Source: a virus. From it: a stretch of 20,087 nt of DNA. The DNA is taken from IMG/VR virus record IMGVR_UViG_3300027852_000202, positions 1 to 20,087 of that record. One strand, written 5' to 3'. This document shows, one piece after another, positions 1 through 7,723 of the stretch; within the stretch, counting starts at the first letter, position 1, and every line of letters starts with the position of its first letter. The translations under genes and the position numbers were made by a program. The notes under the pieces are model-generated. The model saw only the letters and a list, made by a program, of their open reading frames with translations. It had not been told where the DNA came from and did no database searches.

Positions 1-96
1 ACTCGATAATGGGTCAAGAAGTACGGTTGTACCGCTTTTCTGCTCAACTAATACAGCATCTTCAGCGGTGTTTTTTGGCAATGGGATATAGGTCAT
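1..96 (-). CDS. Partial hypothetical protein (N-terminal 32 codons)
   Basis: An open frame starts at the ATG at 96..94 and runs off the left edge. The ATG shares one base with the TAA stop of the preceding gene (TAATG), the same coupling used elsewhere in this operon, which supports it as a real start. The visible N-terminus begins MTYIPLPKNTAEDAV. It has no motif I recognise. Its place after the gp10-like gene suggests a tail or virion protein, but that is inference from position only. Confidence 0.55.
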   Translation of the reverse strand, partial: MTYIPLPKNTAEDAVLVEQKSGTTVLLDPLSS

Positions 97-530
97 TAGG
101 TTATTACCCAGTGAGAAGCTGTTATAGCAGTAAAAGTAATCGACATATATTGCTCATTCATTAAAACATCGGTATCTTCAACAACAGTTGACCCGACTCC
201 AGCGAATACGTTTGTATCAAATTTTGCATCAAAAATCTCTACAGTGATAGATTCACCAACATCGTTAGACGTAATAACTGGAAGCGTTATAATTACAGGG
301 GCCGTATCTGCCTCAACAATAATTAATGAGCCAAATGATTCAAGAATTAAATCACTTCCAGCAATAACAACTATTTTTTGACCCGCGACTAAATCCTGAC
401 TTCCGCCTGTTCTTTGCCAAAGCTGAAACAATATCGTTCTCTGCTGTTCAAAAAAACGCCTTGACTCTGGGTCATTAAAGAATTTCTCAGGTATTCTTAA
501 TTGTGGTGGCGGATTTACTTGTACGCTCAT
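96..530 (-). CDS. Hypothetical virion-region protein, 144 aa
   Basis: I do not recognise the family. The first 40 residues are proline- and charge-rich and look helical (FFNDPESRRFFEQQRTILFQ). The rest is rich in V, I, T and alternating hydrophobic residues, suggesting a beta-rich domain like those of small phage tail or head-fibre proteins. It starts inside the end of the gp10-like gene with a 4-base ATGA overlap and ends in a TAATG junction with the next gene, so it is translated within the structural operon. A short helical N-terminus followed by a beta domain would suit a virion accessory or trimeric fibre protein; that is inference. Confidence 0.7.
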   Translation of the reverse strand: MSVQVNPPPQLRIPEKFFNDPESRRFFEQQRTILFQLWQRTGGSQDLVAGQKIVVIAGSDLILESFGSLIIVEADTAPVIITLPVITSNDVGESITVEIFDAKFDTNVFAGVGSTVVEDTDVLMNEQYMSITFTAITASHWVIT

Positions 531-1948
531 CTTCCAGCAAGCCTCAAGTCTATTGTTGCAGAATAAAGGTTAATAGCCACTGGGTCAGATGCTGTTATCC
601 TTATAATCATATCGTAAAAGCTTTTCATGCTGAACCATTCCGCCCTCACGTTAAATTCGCCTAATCTGCCAACTCTTATCCATGTTCCGGTGCTCCATGA
701 GCGGCCACCATCGTATGATGCCTCTATCATTATTCTGGGGTTATCTCCTTGGCCTGTGCTTAGCCCTGTTCCAGATTCGAATATAAATTCCATTCTACTC
801 ATCTGTACGCGCTTTCCTGGCTGATTAAATACCTTCCCATTGATAGAAGTTAAAGTCCTTCTTCGCTGCCATGTATTGCCATTCTGTGTAAATGTATCAA
901 AATCAAGCGTATAAAGCTCACCATTAGATTTATGCCCCACAAGCGTCTCACCATACATGTCAAATAGAGAGCCTATTTTGTATTGGTCAGTGGATACACC
1001 ATCAGATAACTCAAACCAGCCATCTTTACCTAGTTCTTCAATTAACGCCCATGTTTTATTAGCTGTTGGGAACGTAAGCACATATACATCTTTATTATCA
1101 AGAGTAAAAACCTCTCCAAATGCGTCACCTACAAATGAATAGTCGCCAATTGCGCCAGATATTGCAGCAGTACTAACTACCTGATCTTGCCCGCCTCTTG
1201 CTCTATAAACATTTAGATCAGAGCCAAGCCAATAAATAAACTCCTTCGTATTATTAACCGAATGAGTAGCCGCTAAACCAACGTTAATAATTTGACCTTC
1301 TATCCTGTCAAATGGAGGAGTCCCAACGCCTGAGTTATACCAATTCTCAATAGATCGCTTGCCAAATCTATAAAGAACCTGATCAAATGCATAATCTCTA
1401 AGCAATTCATCTGGGTCGCTCTCTGCGCCTACAGCATTTAAGCTTGAAGCAGAAGCCCCGTTTCCAACATCGCTAAAAACAGTCAACAATGGGAATGTAT
1501 ATGCGAATTGGTTATTAATAAATGTTACTGATAACGCTCCTATTATGCTTGTATCGGCAACAATCGAAAGAGAGTCTGCTGATGAATCATAATGATATGT
1601 CCTCCCATGAGAGTTAATAAATAAATTAACCCCATCGTCAGCAAACGTGCATCTTTCATAGCCTATTATCTCGCCCTTGCTTGTGTGGACTCCATCAGAT
1701 AAAACTTTATAAAGACTATCCCCAACAACCCTATAAGCTATCTCGTTCATTTGATGCATACCACGATCAATGCCTGCGGTCGTGCTTCCCAACAGCTTTT
1801 GACCTGGAAATGATTTTATTACGAATTGATCTTTGCCAGATTCAACAATCTCAGGATAGAAGTTTCTAGTTTCCTGAACAGATAGCGGTCTTGATCTATC
1901 CTGATAAGAAGGGCCTGTTATGTTTATTGGAACAGTCTGAAAAGCCAT
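527..1948 (-). CDS. P22 gp10-like packaged DNA stabilization protein
   Basis: Likely the tail hub protein that closes the portal after packaging and keeps DNA in the head, as gp10 does in phage P22. At 473 aa it is nearly the length of P22 gp10 (472 aa). Shared features I can see are an early SFPG turn (residues 46-49) followed by a G..RGMHQMNEIAYRVVGDSLYKV block, resembling the corresponding RGVEYN..VYRVCGGKLYK block of gp10. The middle is beta-rich with repeated aromatic residues, and the C-terminus carries WIRVGRLGE then RITASDPV, comparable to the RVGRIRKN..VITKSPV end of gp10. It overlaps its neighbours by 1 base (TAATG) and 4 bases (ATGA). The match is from memory of the family, not a search. 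Confidence 0.8.
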   Translation of the reverse strand: MAFQTVPINITGPSYQDRSRPLSVQETRNFYPEIVESGKDQFVIKSFPGQKLLGSTTAGIDRGMHQMNEIAYRVVGDSLYKVLSDGVHTSKGEIIGYERCTFADDGVNLFINSHGRTYHYDSSADSLSIVADTSIIGALSVTFINNQFAYTFPLLTVFSDVGNGASASSLNAVGAESDPDELLRDYAFDQVLYRFGKRSIENWYNSGVGTPPFDRIEGQIINVGLAATHSVNNTKEFIYWLGSDLNVYRARGGQDQVVSTAAISGAIGDYSFVGDAFGEVFTLDNKDVYVLTFPTANKTWALIEELGKDGWFELSDGVSTDQYKIGSLFDMYGETLVGHKSNGELYTLDFDTFTQNGNTWQRRRTLTSINGKVFNQPGKRVQMSRMEFIFESGTGLSTGQGDNPRIMIEASYDGGRSWSTGTWIRVGRLGEFNVRAEWFSMKSFYDMIIRITASDPVAINLYSATIDLRLAGR

Positions 1949-2577
1949 TATGGTGTCGGCCCTTCAATGCGCATCACAGGAGAAGGGCCAAATCTACCTA
2001 TCTTAGCCTTCTTATTCGCGCCTCTTATCGAGCTTATGAACTTATTATAAAATGATGCCGCTTTCTGCTCTTCGTCAACATGCTCATTCAACGCCCATAA
2101 AGCACCAAATAAATAAATAGTTGGGTGATTGGTTAGTATGGTATTGGTTGTGTTTGAACTAGATAGCGCAGTTAGATCAGCGTAATACTGAATTTCGCCT
2201 GTATATACTTGATCTGATACACGGTCGAACTCTATTTGATCTGTAACAGTAAAGAACTTAGGTAGACCAGCAGAACTAACTAAATTCATCTGCTCTGGTG
2301 TTCTAAACCTTAAAGGCTCTGATTCACCGTTAGCTATCTGAATCCTGAGCTTTCTACTTGACTGATAATCAGTAGGCAACGCTACAAATCTATCTGTTGT
2401 ATTGGTTGAAAATGCGGCCAATGTTTCTTGATCTCTAACCTGTAGAGGTTCAATAGCATTGGCTAACATTTCAGACTCTGCAAGATCAATAAATGTATCA
2501 ATCTTTAAGTCCATATCATCTCGATGCGACCAATTTATTAACTCAATTTTTAAATTTTCGTATGTATCGAGGCTCAT
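1948..2577 (-). CDS. Head-to-tail adaptor protein, 209 aa
   Basis: Likely the connector ring that sits under the portal. The N-terminal half is helical (TYENLKIELINWSHRDD, then DTFIDLAESEMLANAIEPLQVR). The middle has the ALPTDYQSSRKLRI segment common in phage adaptor proteins that follow portal and capsid genes, where a P-x-D-Y turn leads into a beta strand. The C-terminal part (YLFGALWALNEHVDEEQKA) is helical and typical of the same group. It lies between the cement/neck genes and the gp10-like gene, the usual place for an adaptor. Family assignment is by pattern and position; a P22 gp4-like role is an analogy. Confidence 0.65.
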   Translation of the reverse strand: MSLDTYENLKIELINWSHRDDMDLKIDTFIDLAESEMLANAIEPLQVRDQETLAAFSTNTTDRFVALPTDYQSSRKLRIQIANGESEPLRFRTPEQMNLVSSAGLPKFFTVTDQIEFDRVSDQVYTGEIQYYADLTALSSSNTTNTILTNHPTIYLFGALWALNEHVDEEQKAASFYNKFISSIRGANKKAKIGRFGPSPVMRIEGPTP

Positions 2578-2610
2578 TTGTCACACCTAATAGGGAATTA
2601 CCCCGTTATT

Positions 2611-2847
2611 TTATGAATCTTCTTGTTTTTCTTCTTTTGGCTTAGGCTTTGGGCCTGGCTTGCCTTTAGGCGTTTCCACCTTTTTCATCCATAACTTACT
2701 GAATTGATCTTCAGCAGAAATAATAATAGGCTTATCATTATCATCTAGCTTTGTGCTTTCAATAGGTTTTAATGTGATCGGCTGGCCTTCTTTACGCAAA
2801 GACCCATAAATGAACCCAGTTTTACCCTGTTTAACTTTTACTTTCAT
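2611..2847 (-). CDS. Small basic neck-region protein, 78 aa
   Basis: Short protein found after the cement protein in BPP-1-type head modules. It opens with a basic KVKVKQGKTGFIYGSLRKEG strand pair, has a core around FSKLWMKKVE (the F-S-x-x-W-M pattern recurs in small phage proteins at this spot), and ends in a lysine/proline tail (KGKPGPKPKPKEEKQEDS). The tail is disordered and may touch DNA. The Shine-Dalgarno sequence ACGGAG lies just upstream. The function is unknown; a head-completion role is inferred from position. Confidence 0.65.
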   Translation of the reverse strand: MKVKVKQGKTGFIYGSLRKEGQPITLKPIESTKLDDNDKPIIISAEDQFSKLWMKKVETPKGKPGPKPKPKEEKQEDS

Positions 2848-2863
2848 TTTGAACTCCGTTAGT

Positions 2864-2884
2864 CCTCCCCCGAAATGGGGAAGG
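2864..2884 (-). promoter_or_regulatory. Stem-loop between cement and neck genes
   Basis: On the minus strand CCTTCCCC (2884..2877) can pair with GGGGGAGG (2871..2864) around the 5-nt loop ATTTC, giving 8 bp with one G-T wobble. It lies 17 nt past the stop of the cement gene and just before the ribosome site of the next gene. No T-run follows on this strand, so it is not a classic terminator. It may slow transcription or protect mRNA ends, lowering expression after the abundant capsid genes (inference). Confidence 0.5.
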
Positions 2885-2900
2885 TTATTAACATTAGTGA

Positions 2901-3326
2901 TTAAGCGATAGTGAAGCCATCAGCATAGTTAACGTAACCGTCAACCATCTTCATAGGCATTACTTGAGCATCTACAGTAATTGTAGGGGTTGTGCCTGCA
3001 AGCGTATAACGTACCGCTATAAAGCCTTCAAGGTCAGTGTGGTCTATAGGCATAACAACCTTATCACCTACGCCTAGAGCAGTCGTTAAAACCGCCTTAG
3101 TAGATAATATGGTCGCTGAACTCATAGCGGCCACACTGTCTGTCTCAACAGCAAATGAATAAGTTTCATCGCCTGTTGTGAAGTCAGCAGCAACGCCAAC
3201 GGTAATAACTACCGCTAGAGGTTCGCCAATACCCATAGAATTATCCATAGGAGCCACGTTTGTGCTGAGTGCTGTAGCCGTTAAAGCTTGAGCATCAGAT
3301 AATTTTAGTAATGAATCAATATACAT
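2901..3326 (-). CDS. Bbp16-like capsid cement (decoration) protein
   Basis: Likely decorates and stabilizes the capsid surface. The N-terminus MYIDSLLKLSDAQALTATALST, read with gaps, matches the family pattern in which a short helix is followed by L-L-x-x-S-D-A-Q-A-x-T-x-T-A-x-S-T. Next come a conserved GEPLAVVITVGV strand and a small beta domain ending VMPMKMVDGYVNYADGFTI. The length, 141 aa, suits the family. It lies 11 nt after the major capsid gene, the standard position in BPP-1-like phages. A Shine-Dalgarno AAGGAG precedes the ATG. The family name comes from memory of these sequences. Confidence 0.75.
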   Translation of the reverse strand: MYIDSLLKLSDAQALTATALSTNVAPMDNSMGIGEPLAVVITVGVAADFTTGDETYSFAVETDSVAAMSSATILSTKAVLTTALGVGDKVVMPIDHTDLEGFIAVRYTLAGTTPTITVDAQVMPMKMVDGYVNYADGFTIA

Positions 3327-3337
3327 TTCAATTCTCC

Positions 3338-4354
3338 TTAAGCTACTACAGCTTCTGCATTGATGATACGGTCAACAAGGCGCACTGGAATGCCTAAGTA
3401 ACGTAACTCGTGAATGGTCATGCCAAACTGATTAACAGCAGGCTCGATTGTAACAGCGCCATTACTAACATCCATCGCCATAATACGAAGATGAGAAGCA
3501 ACGGTACGATTAACATAAAATGCCGCTTTATCACCTGGCCCATTAGGTAGATGATCAATTGAACGTGACATTAGCTTGTGTATTGCTGTTGCTGCTGTTG
3601 TTGCCTGAGTTGTTGCTTTAGCAACCAAGTCAGAGACATCAATATTAGCAATACGAACAACTTCACGCCAATCTTTAACAACAAGGCCGTTTTTCCACTT
3701 CCAAATATCCATGTAAGCACGGAACTTGTTACCACTAGCGTCTGTTGCATCGTCCAAGCCTAAATCTTCATGGCTTAAACCCGCACTTGAGCCTTTAGGG
3801 AATACACCGAATACTTTATTAGCGCCCCAGTTAACTAGCCAGATAGAAGTATTGTCAGAGCCTGAACCACCGGCACTAAGAATATTCTGAGCATTAGTCG
3901 CGCTTAGATCGTTGTAGCGATTAGCAAAACCTACATACTCTTCTGGATTAGCCGCAGAACCATAAATAAGCGTTTCAGCTTGAGTTTGTGACATAGCCTC
4001 TACAAAAGCTTCGGCCTCATCCATACGGTATTGACTAACGTTACCGTTTAACTCTGCTTCGTCTTGGTCAACTTCACTGCGAGCGGTAAGAATAGCCGCG
4101 TTCTCAGTTACTTGAGCCTTGGTTGATTTAGAGCTTGGAGTACCTGCATTGATCAAACGGTAATAAGCCGTTGGTAGACCTGTTCGGATACTTGTTTGTT
4201 CACCCGTAGGTAAATTACCCTCTTTGAATAACATATCATCGAGGATGCGATTTGATTGAGATAAAAGCTCAACCGTTTTTGCTACTTTGCCGTCTGGGTC
4301 AATACTCTTTGCCCAATCCGCCATAGTTAGCACTGTGCTTGCTAGTGTAGCCAT
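3338..4354 (-). CDS. Major capsid protein, 338 aa
   Basis: Coat protein of the icosahedral head, probably with an HK97-type fold. The recognisable segments are an N-terminal TMADWAKSIDPDGKVAKTVE helix, NRILDDMLFKEGNLPTGEQT (N-arm and spine-helix region), and LPTAYYRLINAGTPSSKSTKAQ. Further on are TEALIYG-type text (QAETLIYGSAANPEEYVG), WLVNWGANKVFGVFPKGS and the C-terminal LRYLGIPVRLVDRIINAEAVV. These are hallmarks of the capsid group encoded beside Bbp16-type cement proteins. It follows the scaffold gene by 27 nt and the Shine-Dalgarno is GGGAGC. There is no N-terminal protease-processed delta domain, in keeping with a separate scaffold gene upstream. The fold is inferred from family knowledge. 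Confidence 0.85.
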   Translation of the reverse strand: MATLASTVLTMADWAKSIDPDGKVAKTVELLSQSNRILDDMLFKEGNLPTGEQTSIRTGLPTAYYRLINAGTPSSKSTKAQVTENAAILTARSEVDQDEAELNGNVSQYRMDEAEAFVEAMSQTQAETLIYGSAANPEEYVGFANRYNDLSATNAQNILSAGGSGSDNTSIWLVNWGANKVFGVFPKGSSAGLSHEDLGLDDATDASGNKFRAYMDIWKWKNGLVVKDWREVVRIANIDVSDLVAKATTQATTAATAIHKLMSRSIDHLPNGPGDKAAFYVNRTVASHLRIMAMDVSNGAVTIEPAVNQFGMTIHELRYLGIPVRLVDRIINAEAVVA

Positions 4355-4381
4355 TATTTAGCTCCCGTTACTTTCCATTAA

Positions 4382-5272
4382 TTAACCAGCCTTATCACCG
4401 TAGAATACATCTGCACGGGTTTTAGGCTGAGTGGTTGTTTTTGCTTTAGGCTTAGATACCAGGGGCACTGATTCACGCTTCGCTTTTATCTCACGGCCTT
4501 TTTCCTGCAAGGCATCATACTTTGCTGCCTTTAGAATGGTCGTAATATAATGCGCTCTCGTTAATTGGCTTAATTCTTCGTTAGAAAATCCAGAACTTAC
4601 CGCATACTTATTCATCAGATCAATATCTTCATCATAAGTCTTGGTTGTTTTTTTATCAGCATCGAGCCAATCAGGGTTTGCTGCAAACAGCTTGCCTTGT
4701 TCGTCTGCGATAACTGCTGGGTCATCTATAGGCGTTTCACGCTCTGCCTTAACCTTATCTAATGCGGCTTTGCGATTATCTGCCTTTTCCTTAAGCTCAA
4801 TATACCTGTCTGGGTCGTCTTCCTTTAGCTCTGCCCAATCAATGGCTTCATCTTCCTGAACTAATACTGTCAATAAATCTGACATTTCAGAAACTTCGGC
4901 TTGTGATTTAAGCAAGTTTTCACGATCAGATTCACGCTCTGCATTAAAGGTTTTACGCTCATCCGCTAGTTCGGTTGTCTTTTTCGTGTAGTCAGATTGC
5001 ATCATGTGACCATCACGCCACTTTTTAACGTCATCAAGGGCTATCTCTTCGCCGTCTAATTCAACGTACAGAGATTCCTCGTTTTCGTCTTTGCTTTCTT
5101 CCTCTTCGGTTTCAGCTTTAACCTCTTCCGGTTTCTCAAGTTTTTCCACTTCCTGTTCAGGCTCTTGAATTTCCTGCTTTGTAACTTCGGCTTCTTCGGT
5201 TGGCTTTGTAGGCTCCTCAGATGCTGAGTTGTAAAACTGCTCGGCTGGTTCCACTGCTGGATTGTCAGACAT
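4382..5272 (-). CDS. Capsid scaffolding protein, 296 aa
   Basis: Likely internal scaffold for procapsid assembly. The first 80 residues are almost all E, K, P, T and V and must be disordered. A folded element follows (YVELDGEEIALDDVKKWRDGHM), then a long coiled coil from about residue 90 to 180 (KKTTELADERKTFNAERESD and beyond). The C-terminal region is basic (REIKAKRESVPLVSKPKAK), which suits coat-protein binding. It sits directly before the major capsid gene and is the first gene behind a promoter at about 5.32 kb. No serine-protease motif is visible, so a fused protease is unlikely. Confidence 0.75.
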   Translation of the reverse strand: MSDNPAVEPAEQFYNSASEEPTKPTEEAEVTKQEIQEPEQEVEKLEKPEEVKAETEEEESKDENEESLYVELDGEEIALDDVKKWRDGHMMQSDYTKKTTELADERKTFNAERESDRENLLKSQAEVSEMSDLLTVLVQEDEAIDWAELKEDDPDRYIELKEKADNRKAALDKVKAERETPIDDPAVIADEQGKLFAANPDWLDADKKTTKTYDEDIDLMNKYAVSSGFSNEELSQLTRAHYITTILKAAKYDALQEKGREIKAKRESVPLVSKPKAKTTTQPKTRADVFYGDKAG

Positions 5273-5320
5273 TGTGTTTTATCCTATTAATTAATTCTAT
5301 TAAATCTTATTGTTTAATAG

Positions 5321-5348
5321 TTTATACCTAATTTAATTAATTTACCAA
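5321..5348 (-). promoter_or_regulatory. Candidate promoter for the capsid operon
   Basis: Reading the minus strand, TTGGTA (5348..5343) and TATAAA (5326..5321) are separated by 16 bp, a near-consensus sigma70 arrangement. It lies in an AT-rich gap (5273-5418) between the upstream terminator and the scaffold gene, about 40 nt before its ATG at 5272 once a start point near 5314 is assumed. The gap is rich in TTAATTAA-like steps, so chance -10 boxes are likely; the position after a terminator is the main support. Confidence 0.45.
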
Positions 5349-5384
5349 TAATTAGCTAATCATTTAATTTATCTATCATTACAG

Positions 5385-5412
5385 GCAAATAAAAGCCGTA
5401 GAATATACGGCT
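5385..5412 (-). terminator. Rho-independent terminator after the portal operon
   Basis: On the minus strand AGCCGTA (5412..5406), loop TATTC, TACGGCT (5400..5394) forms a perfect 7-bp stem followed directly by TTTATTT. It begins 7 nt after the stop of the gene ending at 5419. It separates the terminase-portal block from the scaffold-capsid block, which then has its own candidate promoter. Confidence 0.8.
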
Positions 5413-5418
5413 AATTAA

Positions 5419-5691
5419 TTAATCGTTGATCTTATCTAGCTCAATCTGAGCCATTTTTCCTGTGGTCGCTATTGTTTCAAAGTATTTCTCGAAGGCGTTC
5501 ATATTAACCATAGTTCTATATGCCTCTTCTCTAACTTCTTGCTGATCTGGCTTGGTTCTACAGAACACATCGAATATATGCGCTTTTCTTGCTGTAATAG
5601 CCTGTTGAAACGATTTGTTATTCGTTACCTGCTTAATCTCGTTAGCAAATGCGACCTCTTGCTCTAATCTATCTTCTGTTTCATTGCTCAT
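5419..5691 (-). CDS. Small hypothetical protein between portal and scaffold, 90 aa
   Basis: A short, charged, probably all-helical protein. The central part (ITARKAHIFDVFCRTKPDQQEVREE) followed by AYRTMVNMNAFEKYFET resembles the small proteins found next to the portal gene in BPP-1-like phages (Bbp19-type), but I cannot confirm that. Its ATG lies 11 nt inside the end of the portal gene, so it is translationally coupled to it. A terminator follows its stop. The function is unknown; a head-assembly role is inferred only from position. Confidence 0.7.
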   Translation of the reverse strand: MSNETEDRLEQEVAFANEIKQVTNNKSFQQAITARKAHIFDVFCRTKPDQQEVREEAYRTMVNMNAFEKYFETIATTGKMAQIELDKIND

Positions 5692-7723
5692 CTAGTCCGC
5701 CCTCTAATTGCGCGCCAAACTTAAGCTCTAACTCTGTTATTTGGGCCGCTAATTTATCATTGAATTGATCTTGCTTCTGTGCTGTATCTATGTTGAATTG
5801 GCGCTGCTCTTCTTGCATCTTGGCTATTTCTAACGATCCTTTCCCTTGAGCCTCAATTAATTTAGCTTGCGCCTTGATTGTTTCAGCCTCGGCAAGTGGA
5901 TTTTGCAATGCCTGAACTTGCTCTTGTAATTGCTGGACAATATTTGTCAGTATTTCATTTTGAGCAATAACAAGCTCTTCTGGTCTTTCTGGATTGTTGA
6001 AAAACTCACCTTCTTCTGGAAGTCCTGAAGCATTAACCATTTGAGTTAAGATATTATGTCGCTTAACCTCGTCCGTCATTGGTGAATTATCAGCCTTTAA
6101 TTGCTGGTGAAGAGTCCATAAAGCCGTTAGTGTTTGCAGCTTCTTATCGTCATCACCCGCACCTAGCCCAACCTTAGACACCAACTTATGGCTAAACTTC
6201 CAATCAGAAGGATTAACCTTAAGCTCTTTACCTAATACCTGTATCTCTGTTTCTGTGTCTTGGAAATTAGAATCTAACCAAGCTACGCCCTCATATAGCT
6301 GCCTGAAACCAGTTTCAACCATAACCCTTGCTACTAGCTCAACCTTGGCCTTAGATGCCGTCTCAACGCCTGTAAATCGTGTCGCTGTCTCTTGCCCTAG
6401 GTCATCAGAGTTAAGGCCCTGATTAGCCATCAATGAGCCTGTTGTTTGAGCCCTTGAGCTATCTAAATACTGAATAACTTGCAGTGACTTATCGCCAATG
6501 TACGGAATCTCAACAGGGAACATGTTCTGGCCCGGGTTCGATTCGTCTGTTGTCCTGATAATACCGTTAGGACGGACAACAAGCAGATCATCCATATTGA
6601 CATTTGTATTTGCCGCTATTCGTGGATTGTTTACAGCGTAAATATTATCCATTGTTCCACGTAGTACGGCTGTTTTTATCTCAGCAGTAGGAGCCGTTAT
6701 CTCTGCGCGACTCTTACCGATAGCCTTATGAGGCATCAAGATAGAAGACATAACCGCGTAGGGAACGTGATTAAACACTTCATTGACTAGAATCACATCA
6801 CCTGAACGCATTATATGCCTGCGCTCCCATAGTCCATCCCCATCATAATCAATCAATGGGTATAAATCTTCTACTTCTACTTCTTCGCTAGCCCAGTTGG
6901 TTAAATCTGCCTGCTCATCTGAGCCGCCTTCTGATTTGTCTCTAATTTCATCTAATCGCGAATTATTCTGAACATCACCAACTAACTGCAAGGAACTTAT
7001 TAACTCTCGGCTGTGGCCTTCTGCTAGCAGCTCACCTCTTGTCTTTAGCGATACATCACCGACAATATCAGCATCGTATTTGCTTGCTGCATTTTTTGTC
7101 ATGCGGAAGTTTTCCAGCTCAACCGCAACGATCTTAACTGTTTTTCTTGTTTTCTTAACTTTAAAGACAATAGTGTTTTCTTCGTTCTCTCCCTCTTCCT
7201 CCCTAACAATCTCTACACTTTCAACATCATTTTCTTTTTCTAAGTCACCCTGAATAACCGCTAGCTCATCATTGCTAATGCCTTTTTTCTTATGCTCTTC
7301 AATATCTGTGCTTTCTTCAATGAAATACTTAACTACCGATGTTTTCTGTATTAGTGCATTCTTAATAAATCCATGCAATACAGGGAATGACCAGTCTTGC
7401 TCCCTTATCTGCCAATTAACATACTTAGTCTTGCTCTCTGCTTCTTCTGTATCTTCTTCATTTGCTGAGTTAGGCTTGAACTTAATTACATCGCCAGGGC
7501 CTAAGAATATTCTCGCCAATGATGGCATATCAGCCTCAACAACGTCCATCACATCGTTACTGATAACCTTTGATCGTTCTGGAACCTCGTCACCGTATGG
7601 ATTACCTTCATATCGGTCTAATAGATATTCGTTTTCTTCAATAAAGGTTGAATTGTTGCCTGTTGCATCTGTTGTTAAGCTGTCAAGCTCACTAAGTAAA
7701 ACATCTTCTGTCATTTGCGCCAT
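5681..7723 (-). CDS. Portal protein, 680 aa
   Basis: Forms the dodecameric ring through which DNA enters and leaves the head. The N-terminal part has the ENEYLLDRYEGNPYGDEVPE segment, then VISNDVMDVVEADMPSLARI and WQIREQDWSFPVLHGFIKNA, which characterise P22-type large portal proteins in many podoviruses. Also typical are GQNMFPVEIPYIGDKSLQVI and the SSRAQTTGSLMANQGLN-type clip/crown text. Residues about 580-675 form a long Q/E-rich helix comparable to the P22 portal barrel. Residues 130-190 carry an unusually acidic insert (EKENDVESVEIVREEEGENE). The gene overlaps the large terminase by 1 base (TAATG) and the next gene by 11. Confidence 0.9.
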   Translation of the reverse strand: MAQMTEDVLLSELDSLTTDATGNNSTFIEENEYLLDRYEGNPYGDEVPERSKVISNDVMDVVEADMPSLARIFLGPGDVIKFKPNSANEEDTEEAESKTKYVNWQIREQDWSFPVLHGFIKNALIQKTSVVKYFIEESTDIEEHKKKGISNDELAVIQGDLEKENDVESVEIVREEEGENEENTIVFKVKKTRKTVKIVAVELENFRMTKNAASKYDADIVGDVSLKTRGELLAEGHSRELISSLQLVGDVQNNSRLDEIRDKSEGGSDEQADLTNWASEEVEVEDLYPLIDYDGDGLWERRHIMRSGDVILVNEVFNHVPYAVMSSILMPHKAIGKSRAEITAPTAEIKTAVLRGTMDNIYAVNNPRIAANTNVNMDDLLVVRPNGIIRTTDESNPGQNMFPVEIPYIGDKSLQVIQYLDSSRAQTTGSLMANQGLNSDDLGQETATRFTGVETASKAKVELVARVMVETGFRQLYEGVAWLDSNFQDTETEIQVLGKELKVNPSDWKFSHKLVSKVGLGAGDDDKKLQTLTALWTLHQQLKADNSPMTDEVKRHNILTQMVNASGLPEEGEFFNNPERPEELVIAQNEILTNIVQQLQEQVQALQNPLAEAETIKAQAKLIEAQGKGSLEIAKMQEEQRQFNIDTAQKQDQFNDKLAAQITELELKFGAQLEGGLDEQ

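Noticed and set aside
3578-3620. GCTGTTGCTGCTGTTG-type triplet run
   Set aside because: It is the coding sequence for an Ala/Thr-rich stretch of the major capsid protein (KATTQATTAATAIHK) on the minus strand, not a stand-alone repeat.
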